From contig NZ_JAFCJK010000014.1 in the NCBI RefSeq assembly GCF_018131005.1, positions 1 through 64,000 of the forward strand: 64,000 bases of DNA. Reading direction: 5' to 3'. This document shows positions 24,911-32,834 of the stretch, piece by piece (position 1 is the stretch's first letter; the number at the start of each line of letters is the position of its first letter). The position numbers were made by a program, and so were the translations under genes. This DNA comes from Bradyrhizobium lablabi. Lineage in GTDB: Bacteria; Pseudomonadota; Alphaproteobacteria; Rhizobiales; Xanthobacteraceae. The notes beneath the pieces were generated by a model. That model did not search any database and was not told the origin of the DNA. It saw nothing but the letters and a program-made list of their open reading frames with translations.

Positions 24911-27526
24911 GTGTCGCTGAGAAACCTGTCCACCTATCGCAAGAAGCGCGATTTCGACAAGACCAGTGAGCCCTCGGGTGACGTCAAGGTCGCGCCCGCC
25001 GGGCAGCGGCGCTTCGTGGTGCAAAAGCACGACGCGACACGGCTGCATTACGACCTCCGCCTGGAATTCGACGGCGTCTTCAAGTCCTGGGCGGTGACGC
25101 GTGGCCCCTCGCTCGATCCGCATGACAAGCGGCTCGCGGTCGAGGTGGAGGACCATCCGCTCGACTACGGGGATTTCGAAGGCACGATTCCCGAAAGCGA
25201 GTATGGCGGCGGCACGGTGCAGCTCTGGGATCGCGGCTATTGGGAGTCCGACGATCCCGAGCGCGGGTTCAAGAAGGGCGACCTGAAGTTCACGCTCGAC
25301 GGCGAGAAGCTGCATGGCAGCTGGGTGCTGGTGCGGATGAAGAGCGACCGCTATGGCGGCAAGCGCACCAACTGGCTCTTGATCAAGCACCGGGACGAGT
25401 ATGCGGTGGACGGCAACGGCGGCGAGATTCTCGATGAAGATCGCTCGGTCGCCTCGGGCCGGTCTATGGCGCAGATCGCTGAAGGCAAGGGAAGGGCTCC
25501 GAAGCCGTTCATGCTGGCCAAGGGTAGCGGCAACGCCAAGGCCGATGCCGTCTGGCATTCCAATCGCGGCGCGGCCGCAGAGGCGCGCGAGCTGACCAAA
25601 GTGCCGCCCTCGAAGGCGCGGCTGGCGGCGAAGCCGAAAACGGTGTCGGCCATCCCGGATTTCGTCGCGCCTCAGCTTTGCGCCTCGGTTGACAGTCCGC
25701 CCGGCGGCACGGGTTGGTGCCACGAACTCAAGTTCGACGGCTATCGCGTGCAGCTTCGCGTCGAGGACGGCGATGCCGTGCTCAAGACACGCAAGGGGCT
25801 CGACTGGACCGAAAAGTTCACGGCTATCGCCAGGGAGGGAGGCAAGCTGCCGGATACTCTGATCGATGGCGAGATCGTCGCGCTCAATGACAGCGGCGTT
25901 CCGGATTTCTCGACGCTGCAGGCGGCGATCTCCGACGGCAAGACGGATAAACTCATCTTCTTCGCCTTCGATCTTCTGTTTGCCGGGAGGGAAGATCTGC
26001 GCGCGCTGCCGCTTCAGGAGCGCAAGGTGCGGCTGAAGCAATTGCTCGAGGCGCGCAAGGGCAAGGAAAAGCTGATTCGCTATGTCGAGCATTTTGAGGA
26101 GTCCGGCGAGACGGTGCTGGAGTCGGCACGCAATCTGTCGCTGGAGGGCATCGTCTCCAAGCGGCTCGACGCGCCTTATCGTTCGGGCCGCTCCGACAAA
26201 TGGACCAAGGCCAAGATCCGCGCCGGCCATGAAGTCGTGATCGGTGGCTGGAAGACCACCAACGGCAATTTCCGCTCGCTGATGGCCGGCGTCTATCGCG
26301 GCGATCACCTGGCCTTTGTCGGCATCGTCGGCACCGGATTCGGTCAGGACACGGTTCGTCGCATCATGCCGGCACTCAAGGCGGTCGCGTCTGACAAGAG
26401 CCCGTTCGGCGGCAAGGATGCGCCGAAGAAGACGCGTGACGTGCATTGGCTGAAACCTGAACTGGTGGCCGAGATCGAATTCGCCGGCTGGACCGACGCC
26501 GGCAATGTCCGCCAGGCCGCGTTCAAGGGCCTGCGGCAGGACAAGCCGGCGCGTGAGGTGGAAGCGGAGAGACCGGTCGTGACCAATGTGGCAAAGCCAG
26601 TGGCCAAGGGTGCGGGGAAGAAGTCCAGCGAGGTGATGGGTGTCGTCATCTCCCACCCGGACAAGGAGTTGTGGCCCGATGCAGGAGACGGCAAGGGCGT
26701 CACAAAGCTTGACCTCGCCAGATATTTCGAGGCGGTCGGCGAATGGATGATCGGTTACCTCAAGGGCCGGCCGTGCTCGATCGTGCGGGCGCCCGACGGG
26801 ATCAAGAGCGAGACATTCTTTCAGCGCCACGCGATGGCAGGCACATCGAAACTCCTTAAGCTCGCCAAGGTCTCCGGCGACCGAAAGCCCTATCTGCAGA
26901 TCGATCAGGTTGAAGGCCTCGCGGCGGTGGCGCAGCTTGGCGGCGTGGAACTGCATCCCTCAAATTGCGCGCCCGATGCCTACGACACGCCGGGCCGGCT
27001 GGTGTTCGACCTCGATCCCGCGCCCGACGTCGAATTTGCCGAGGTGATCGAAGCCGCCAAGGACATGCGCCAGCGCCTGACCGCGGTCGGCCTCGAAAGC
27101 TTCTGCAAGACCACCGGCGGCAAGGGGCTTCACGTCGTCACGCCGTTGCTCCATGGCGCAAAGGACAAGGTGACGTGGAAGGAGGCCAAGGCGTTTGCGC
27201 AAGGCATCTGCCAATGGATGACGCAGGATGATCCCGAACGCTACCTGCTCAACATGTCCAAGGCCAAGCGCAAGGGAAAGATCTTTCTCGACTATCTGCG
27301 CAACGATCGGCTCTCGACCGCGGTCGCCGTGCTGTCGCCGCGCGCGCGCGACGGCGCCACCGTCTCGATGCCACTGACCTGGGCGCAGGTGCGCGGCGAC
27401 CTCGATCCGAAGAAATATACGCTGCGCAGCGTGCCGGCGCTGCTCAAGAAGACCAAGGCGTGGGACGGCTATGAAGATGCTGCGGCGCCGATCAAGAGTG
27501 CGATGAAGAAACTGGCGGGGAAGTAG
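24911..27526 (+). CDS. ligD: multidomain DNA ligase LigD
   Basis: This is the ATP-dependent end-joining ligase, 871 residues. It has an N-terminal 3'-phosphoesterase (HDATRLHYDLRLEFDGVFKSW, in part; residues about 35-160), a central ligase with catalytic Lys274 in ELKFDGYRVQ, and a C-terminal primase/polymerase (LVFDLDPAP, TTGGKGLHVVTPL, RKGKIFLDYLRN). This phosphoesterase-ligase-polymerase order is common in proteobacteria. I chose the GTG at 24911 (MSLRNLSTYRKKRDF) since GGAGAGG lies eight bases before it; a TTG at 24893 is possible. LigD fills, trims and seals ends held by Ku. Confidence 0.96.
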   Translation: MSLRNLSTYRKKRDFDKTSEPSGDVKVAPAGQRRFVVQKHDATRLHYDLRLEFDGVFKSWAVTRGPSLDPHDKRLAVEVEDHPLDYGDFEGTIPESEYGGGTVQLWDRGYWESDDPERGFKKGDLKFTLDGEKLHGSWVLVRMKSDRYGGKRTNWLLIKHRDEYAVDGNGGEILDEDRSVASGRSMAQIAEGKGRAPKPFMLAKGSGNAKADAVWHSNRGAAAEARELTKVPPSKARLAAKPKTVSAIPDFVAPQLCASVDSPPGGTGWCHELKFDGYRVQLRVEDGDAVLKTRKGLDWTEKFTAIAREGGKLPDTLIDGEIVALNDSGVPDFSTLQAAISDGKTDKLIFFAFDLLFAGREDLRALPLQERKVRLKQLLEARKGKEKLIRYVEHFEESGETVLESARNLSLEGIVSKRLDAPYRSGRSDKWTKAKIRAGHEVVIGGWKTTNGNFRSLMAGVYRGDHLAFVGIVGTGFGQDTVRRIMPALKAVASDKSPFGGKDAPKKTRDVHWLKPELVAEIEFAGWTDAGNVRQAAFKGLRQDKPAREVEAERPVVTNVAKPVAKGAGKKSSEVMGVVISHPDKELWPDAGDGKGVTKLDLARYFEAVGEWMIGYLKGRPCSIVRAPDGIKSETFFQRHAMAGTSKLLKLAKVSGDRKPYLQIDQVEGLAAVAQLGGVELHPSNCAPDAYDTPGRLVFDLDPAPDVEFAEVIEAAKDMRQRLTAVGLESFCKTTGGKGLHVVTPLLHGAKDKVTWKEAKAFAQGICQWMTQDDPERYLLNMSKAKRKGKIFLDYLRNDRLSTAVAVLSPRARDGATVSMPLTWAQVRGDLDPKKYTLRSVPALLKKTKAWDGYEDAAAPIKSAMKKLAGK

Positions 27527-27580
27527 GCGTTCTCCAGGGCGTCGTGCGTCAGGCCTCGCGTGTACGTTTCTGGAATGCTT

Positions 27581-27604
27581 CATCACCCGCTTTCGCGGGT
27601 GATG
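27581..27604. terminator. hairpin between convergent ligD and DUF3309 genes
   Basis: CATCACCCGC and GCGGGTGATG form a perfect 10-bp stem with a TTTC loop. It lies 54 bases after the ligD stop and 34 bases beyond the stop of the convergent DUF3309 gene. No long T run follows on either strand, but the position suits a bidirectional terminator. Confidence 0.55.
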
Positions 27605-27638
27605 CAGCAGTAAAATGGAGGGATAGCGCGCTGGTTGC

Positions 27639-27803
27639 TTACAGCTTTCCGAGCAGCAACAGGATCAGCAGGATCACGATCACCAGGCCGAGGCCGCCGC
27701 CGCCGTAATAGCCAGTGCCGTAGAACGGCCCGCCGCCGATGCCGCTGAAGCCGCCGAGCAGCGCGATGATCAGAATGATGAGAATGATGGTTCCGATTGA
27801 CAT
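27639..27803 (-). CDS. DUF3309-family hydrophobic small protein
   Basis: The product has 54 residues: an N-terminal helix (SIGTIILIILIIALLGG), a glycine/tyrosine-rich middle (GGGPFYGTGYYGGGG) and a C-terminal helix (LVIVILLILLLLGKL). This helix-GGG-helix pattern is the DUF3309 family, small inner-membrane proteins common in alphaproteobacteria. GAGGAGC lies before the ATG at 27803. A general-stress promoter match is 54 bases upstream. Confidence 0.88.
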   Translation of the reverse strand: MSIGTIILIILIIALLGGFSGIGGGPFYGTGYYGGGGLGLVIVILLILLLLGKL

Positions 27804-27856
27804 TTCAATTGCTCCTCAGCCCACGGCCTATTTTGTTTCTGCCCTTGCTATGGGAA

Positions 27857-27881
27857 AACAAACCGCAACTATGAAAGTTCC
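27857..27881 (-). promoter_or_regulatory. EcfG-type promoter candidate for the DUF3309 gene
   Basis: On the minus strand GGAAC (27881-27877), 16 bases, then TGTT (27860-27857), one mismatch from the general-stress consensus. The distance to the start codon, about 54 bases, is suitable. Confidence 0.5.
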
Positions 27882-27966
27882 ACCGCTCGCGATGCGATAA
27901 AGTTTATGGTTCTTCCATTTGTGCGGAACGCAATTAGATGAACCAGATCAGTGGAGGAGGATTGCC

Positions 27967-28278
27967 ATGCCGGCGCCGCTTGTCGTTTCGATTCCCCACA
28001 GCCTCGGCCGCGACGAAGCCATGCGACGGTTGAAGACGGGCCTGTCGCGCGCAGCATCGAGCGTACCGGTTCTGAACGTCGACGAAGAGCGCTGGGACGA
28101 GAACCGCATGACCTTCCGCGTGCGTGCGCTCGGACAGGTCGCCGCCGGCCATGTCGATGTCGAGGAAAGCCATGTGCGCCTGGAGGTGACGCTGCCATGG
28201 CTACTGCAGCGCTTCGCCGAAGTCGCACAGGTCGCCATTCAGAAACGCGGCCAGCTTTTGCTGACCAAGCGGAGCTGA
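27967..28278 (+). CDS. polyhydroxyalkanoic-acid system (PHA granule) family protein
   Basis: The product has 103 residues, starting at MPAPLVVSIPHSLGRDEAMR after an ideal GGAGGA site. The VSIPHSLGRDEAMRRLKTGL opening, the DEERWDENRMTFRVRALGQ middle and the VTLPWLLQRFAEVAQVAIQK ending match the family called polyhydroxyalkanoic acid system protein (PHA_gran_rgn). Its members are small cytoplasmic proteins associated with PHA granules, although direct function is poorly known. It converges on treY. Confidence 0.82.
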   Translation: MPAPLVVSIPHSLGRDEAMRRLKTGLSRAASSVPVLNVDEERWDENRMTFRVRALGQVAAGHVDVEESHVRLEVTLPWLLQRFAEVAQVAIQKRGQLLLTKRS

Positions 28279-28296
28279 CAGGCAGGCGCTGCGCTC

Positions 28297-31074
28297 TTAC
28301 CGGCGGCGGGTCAAGCGCGCTCGCTTCGTCCCGGCCGCGATCCTCGCTCTGAGCACGGCAACGGGCATATGCCGAAACAGCTTCGAGAGCTCGAGCCTTT
28401 CCGTGCCGTCTTCGACGGCGTATCCGGTTGCATCGATGGTGCCCTCGAATGCTTCGGCCCGCGGCCATGTGCGCCCGCCTTGCGTGAACGCCGCAAACGA
28501 TCTCGCCACCGCGACGATGATTGCGTCGTGGCCGTGGCACCGGGCGAATGCAATGACATGATCGCGATGCGGCCCACTCACCTCGAGGGCCTCATGGTCG
28601 CCGTCGGCGAAGAGGTCGGCCGTCTGGTTGCGCAGCCGCAACAGGTGCCGCGTCCATGCGAGCTTCAGGCGGCCGTCACACCAGTTCTGCGCGAGCGCGT
28701 CCCAGTTCGGGGTCTCCACAGCGGCCAGTGCCTCCGCGCGTCGCGCAAAATCGACGGGCCGGCGGTTGTCGGGATCGACCAGCGAAAAATCCCAGAATTC
28801 GGTGCCCTGATAGAAATCCGGCACGCCCGGCATCGTCGCCTTGAGAGTAACCTGGCTCAACGAGTTCAACGCGCCCATGAGCGCAAGGCGTTGCGCCAGA
28901 CGCGCCAGCGCATCGAGGAATTCAGCCGAGACATTGCGGTCCAGGATCCGGTCGATGAACGTTCTGACGCCCGCCTCATAGGGCTCGTGGGGATTGAGCC
29001 AGCTCGTCTCCTGCTTGCCCTCGCGCGCCGCCTTCAGGGCATAGCCCTGCATGCGCTCGACAAAGGACGGATCATCCGGCTCCCACGCGCCGATCAACGC
29101 CTGATACAGCATGTATTCGAAGGTCGCCGAGGGCGCTCGCGTCGCGCCGTCGAGCACGAGCTGGGGCGCATTCAGCACTTTCCAGCGGGCAACCGCGCTG
29201 GTCCATTCGCCGGGAATCTCCGCGAGCGCCATGATCCTGCTGCGGGCGTCTTCGCCGCGCTTGGTGTCGTGGGTCGCGGTCGCCGTCATGCCGTGCGGCC
29301 AATCCCGGGCGCGGGCCTTCATCATGGCGTGGAAGCGTTCGGCCGGAAGCGCGCCGGCCGCGGGGGCGCCGCCGACCTCGTTGAGCGCGAGCAGCCGGTG
29401 GTACCGATAGAAGGTCGTGTCCTCCAGCGACTTCGCCATCATCGGGCCGGTGAATTGCTGCACCTTCAGCGCAAAGCGCCGCACCCGCGGCGCGCTGCGA
29501 GGCGGGCGACCAGGTTTGAGCAGGTCCATGGTCAGGGCATCGCGCAGGAAATCGAAGATGCCCTCGTCGGCGGCGAACCAGTCGGCCCGGGCGCATGCTA
29601 TCGTCGCCTCGATCAGCTCGCGGTCATGCGGGGTGGGGCCGGACGATGTCAGGTAAGTGCGATAGACCGGGAAGTGCAGCACGTAGAGCTCGAGCGCCTG
29701 CCGCAAGCTGTCCGCCGAATAGTCGCGCGTCGAGTAGTGGCCGCTGGCGATCCGCGCCAGCAACCGCGCGAGCACGGTGAATTCGCTGGTGAGCAACGTT
29801 TCGAGCACGCGGCGCTTGGCTTCGTGCAGGACAGGCTCGAGCTTCGGCGATCGGTTGCTGATCTGGCGCCAAACCTCACTGAGCGGATCGAGGCCGCTGC
29901 CGTCGACAAGAACCTGGCCGATGACATTCATCCACTCGTATCCGGTCGTGCCGTGTACGCCCGAGAAGCGAGGCAGCTCTTCACGCTCGCCGAGAATCTT
30001 CTCGACCACCATGTAGAATGGTCTGGCGTTCCCGCCCTGCGCGTCGCGGATCAGGCGGCGCAGGCGGTGGAAATATTGTGCGGGATCGCGCAGGCCGTCG
30101 ATATGGTCGAGTCGCAGGCCCTGCAACCTGTCTTCCGCGATCAGGCGCTTCACCAGGCTATGGCTCGCCTCGAAGGTGCTGCTGTCCTCGACCCGCAGGC
30201 CAGCCAGCGTGTTGATATCGAAGAAGCGGCGGTAGTTGATATCGCTGGAGGCGAGCCGCCAATGGCCGAGCTTGTAGTGCTGGCGTTCGAGCAGATGGTG
30301 CAGGGCCAGCGTTTCACTTGAGCGGCCGTCGCCGGCGCGAAAGGCGGCAAGGCCGCGTTCGATAAGGTCTGAGCCGCCTGCGATCGCTTTCAGCTCGGCC
30401 TTGAAGGATGGGGCCTCCGCGCGATTCGGATGATGTAACCCCCTGTAGCGTGCGGCAAGCGCGAGCATCGCTCGTCCGGGGGCGCTGTCCTCCATACCGG
30501 CCTCCCTGACGACCGTCCGCAAGACCTCGCCGTAGCGCTCGGGTGCGATCGGCAGCCGATGCTCGAAATACCAGGCCGAGAAGCTGCCCTCTCTCGCGTC
30601 GTAACGCAGCTCGATCTCGCCGCACTCCAGCGCCTGTCCGTAGGATGCGCCGAGGATCGGCAGCAGCACGCCGCCGCGGGCGCGATAGGGCAGTTGCTCC
30701 CAGTCGATATCGAAGGAGACCGCATGCGGCGAGGCGGGGCCCCATTCCAGCACGTCAAGCCACCACGGATTGTCGGCGAAATGCACGCCGACATGGTTCG
30801 GCACGAAATCGAGGATCAGCCCGAGGCCGTACTGCTTAAGCGTTGCGCTCAGCCTTGCGAAGCCGGCTTCGCCGCCGAGCTCCGGATTGAATTTGGTGTG
30901 ATCGACCACGTCATAGCCGTGCATCGATCCCTCGCGCGCCTTCATGAAGGGCGAGGCATAGATGTGGCTGATGCCGAGCGCCTTCAGATACGGCACCATG
31001 CCGGCGGCGGCATCGAAGTCGAAATCGGCAGTGAGTTGCAGGCGGTATGTCGCGATCGGGATCGCGGGAGGCAT
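28297..31074 (-). CDS. treY: malto-oligosyltrehalose synthase TreY
   Basis: This 925-residue GH13 enzyme turns the reducing-end alpha-1,4 bond of malto-oligosaccharides into the alpha,alpha-1,1 bond of trehalose. Family blocks: the start IPIATYRLQLTADFDF, ALGISHIYASPFMKAREGS, DFVPNHVGVH, GLRLDHIDGLRDP, the YNVVEKIL-like MVVEKILGEREELP, ATATHDTKRGEDARSR, and PGVPDFYQGTEFWDFSLVDPDNRRPVDF (in part). The ATG at 31074 is five bases after the treZ stop. The frame is open upstream to 31545 only as an antisense run within treZ. It is the last gene of the operon and works with TreZ on GlgX-debranched glucan. Confidence 0.95.
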   Translation of the reverse strand: MPPAIPIATYRLQLTADFDFDAAAGMVPYLKALGISHIYASPFMKAREGSMHGYDVVDHTKFNPELGGEAGFARLSATLKQYGLGLILDFVPNHVGVHFADNPWWLDVLEWGPASPHAVSFDIDWEQLPYRARGGVLLPILGASYGQALECGEIELRYDAREGSFSAWYFEHRLPIAPERYGEVLRTVVREAGMEDSAPGRAMLALAARYRGLHHPNRAEAPSFKAELKAIAGGSDLIERGLAAFRAGDGRSSETLALHHLLERQHYKLGHWRLASSDINYRRFFDINTLAGLRVEDSSTFEASHSLVKRLIAEDRLQGLRLDHIDGLRDPAQYFHRLRRLIRDAQGGNARPFYMVVEKILGEREELPRFSGVHGTTGYEWMNVIGQVLVDGSGLDPLSEVWRQISNRSPKLEPVLHEAKRRVLETLLTSEFTVLARLLARIASGHYSTRDYSADSLRQALELYVLHFPVYRTYLTSSGPTPHDRELIEATIACARADWFAADEGIFDFLRDALTMDLLKPGRPPRSAPRVRRFALKVQQFTGPMMAKSLEDTTFYRYHRLLALNEVGGAPAAGALPAERFHAMMKARARDWPHGMTATATHDTKRGEDARSRIMALAEIPGEWTSAVARWKVLNAPQLVLDGATRAPSATFEYMLYQALIGAWEPDDPSFVERMQGYALKAAREGKQETSWLNPHEPYEAGVRTFIDRILDRNVSAEFLDALARLAQRLALMGALNSLSQVTLKATMPGVPDFYQGTEFWDFSLVDPDNRRPVDFARRAEALAAVETPNWDALAQNWCDGRLKLAWTRHLLRLRNQTADLFADGDHEALEVSGPHRDHVIAFARCHGHDAIIVAVARSFAAFTQGGRTWPRAEAFEGTIDATGYAVEDGTERLELSKLFRHMPVAVLRARIAAGTKRARLTRRR

Positions 31075-31079
31075 TTGTG

Positions 31080-32834
31080 TTATCCGATGTGCCAGCGCAC
31101 CGACCAGGCGGGCAGGTCGCCCGACAACGCATGGCCCCAGATCAGGGTTCCGCCGATGTCGGGCACGCCGGAAACATCGCGATCGGACAGGTTGGCCGCG
31201 AGCGCGAGTCGGGTTCCGTCGCCCAGTTGCCAGCGCGCGGTCAGCAGGCTGCCAGCGACGCGGGCATCTCCAAAGCGCGCGGCGGCAAGCCGTGGCGTGA
31301 TTTCTCGCGCCCGGACAGCGAGCAACTCGCGCACCAGGGTGAGGCGCGTCCGTCCCGGCTCCCTGTCGCGTGCCGTCCAGTCGAGAATGGCAGATTGCAC
31401 CGTCGACACGTCGAGCGGATCGGGAATCTCGTCGCCATACTTTTCGAATGCCCAGGCAAATTCCTCGCGCCGTCCCTTGCGGACAGCCTTGGCAAGATCG
31501 CCCTCGAAATCGCAGAAGAACGGAAACGGCGACGTCGCGCCCCATTCCTCGCCCATGAACAGCATCGGCGTCATGGGCGCGAGCAGTGTCACCGCCAGCG
31601 CGGCCTCGATCGCCGCCGGCTTCGCGATGGTTTCAAGACGGTCTCCCAACGGGCGGTTGCCGATCTGGTCGTGATTTTGCAGGAAGTTGATGAAGCAGGT
31701 CGGCGACAGCGAGCCGCCGGGCTCGCCACGATGCCTGCCGCCCCAGAAGGCCGAGACCTCGCCTTGATAGACGTAGCCGGAGGCCAGCGCGCGCGCCAGA
31801 TGGTTCGCCGGCAAGCGCTGGTAGTCGCCATAATAGCCCTGCGCCTCGCCGGTCATCATCACATGCCAGACGTGATGATAGTCATCGTTCCATTGCCCGC
31901 GATATTTACCGCGTGGCGGATCTTCCGCCGCGTCCAACAGGCTCGCGCGATTGTCGCTGTTCTCGAGCACAAGGTTGATATGCCGGCCGGTCGCGGCAGC
32001 GAGCTGTCCGGCGGCCGCGCTGATATCGTGCAGGATCGGGATCTCTCCAGCCTCGACGATGGTGTTGACGGCGTCGAGCCGCAAACCGTCGAAGCGATAG
32101 TCGCGCAGCCAGGATAGCGCGTTCTCGATCGCGAACGCGCGCACTTCGGGCACGCGATAGTCGATCGCGCTGCCCCAGGGCGTGTGCGCGTCGGTGAAGA
32201 ATGCGGGAGCATAGCGGCCGAGATAATTCCCCTCGGGACCGAAATGGTTATAGACCACGTCGAGCATCACCATCAGTCCGCGAAGATGGGCCTCGTCGAT
32301 CAGCGTCTTGAGATCCTCAGGTCTGCCGTAGGCGCTGTCGGGCGCGTACCACAGCACGCCATCATAGCCCCAGTTCCGCTTGCCGGCGAAGTCGGCGAGC
32401 GGCATCAATTCCAGCGCGGTGATGCCGGTCTCGACCAGGTGATCGAGCCTGTCGATCATGGCGCGATAGGTGCCTTCGGCCGTGAACGTGCCGACATGGG
32501 CCTCGAGAATGACGGCCTCGTGCCATGGACGCCCGCGCCAGTCCGCTGCGCGCCACCTGAAAGCTGCGTGATCGATCACCTCGCTCGGGCCGGACACATC
32601 GTCAGGCTGGAATGCCGAAGCTGGATCAGGGACGTCAACTTCGTCGTCGATGCGGAATTTGTAGCGCCGGCCCGCGCCACCCCCTGGTATCTCGGCGACA
32701 TACCAGCCGTCGGTCTCCTGCGAGAGCGGATGGGGCCTATCGAGCAGGAGATCGACTCGCTTTGCCCCCGGTGCCCAAAGCCGGAAGCGCGTGCCATCTG
32801 GTGTCAGCTCCGGGCCGAAGCGGCGCTCATTCAT
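31080..32834 (-). CDS. treZ: malto-oligosyltrehalose trehalohydrolase TreZ
   Basis: This 584-residue GH13 enzyme cleaves trehalose from maltooligosyl-trehalose. It has an N-terminal beta-sandwich (FGPELTPDGTRFRLWAPGAK) and catalytic-barrel blocks GTFTAEGTYRAMIDRLDHL, DVVYNHFGPEGNYL, FDGLRLDAVNTI, LVLENSDN and NFLQNHDQIGNRPLGDRL. The ATG at 32834 overlaps the glgX stop (ATGA). The gene sits between glgX and treY, so debranching, rearrangement and trehalose release are encoded in sequence. Confidence 0.95.
   Translation of the reverse strand: MNERRFGPELTPDGTRFRLWAPGAKRVDLLLDRPHPLSQETDGWYVAEIPGGGAGRRYKFRIDDEVDVPDPASAFQPDDVSGPSEVIDHAAFRWRAADWRGRPWHEAVILEAHVGTFTAEGTYRAMIDRLDHLVETGITALELMPLADFAGKRNWGYDGVLWYAPDSAYGRPEDLKTLIDEAHLRGLMVMLDVVYNHFGPEGNYLGRYAPAFFTDAHTPWGSAIDYRVPEVRAFAIENALSWLRDYRFDGLRLDAVNTIVEAGEIPILHDISAAAGQLAAATGRHINLVLENSDNRASLLDAAEDPPRGKYRGQWNDDYHHVWHVMMTGEAQGYYGDYQRLPANHLARALASGYVYQGEVSAFWGGRHRGEPGGSLSPTCFINFLQNHDQIGNRPLGDRLETIAKPAAIEAALAVTLLAPMTPMLFMGEEWGATSPFPFFCDFEGDLAKAVRKGRREEFAWAFEKYGDEIPDPLDVSTVQSAILDWTARDREPGRTRLTLVRELLAVRAREITPRLAAARFGDARVAGSLLTARWQLGDGTRLALAANLSDRDVSGVPDIGGTLIWGHALSGDLPAWSVRWHIG

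Noticed and set aside
24575..26956. Long minus-strand frame opposite ligD
   Set aside because: It runs across the ku N-terminus and ligD, both with clear family motifs, and has no recognisable domain.
31075..31545. N-terminal extension of treY
   Set aside because: The extension is an out-of-frame copy of treZ coding sequence; family similarity begins at IPIATYRLQL right after 31074.
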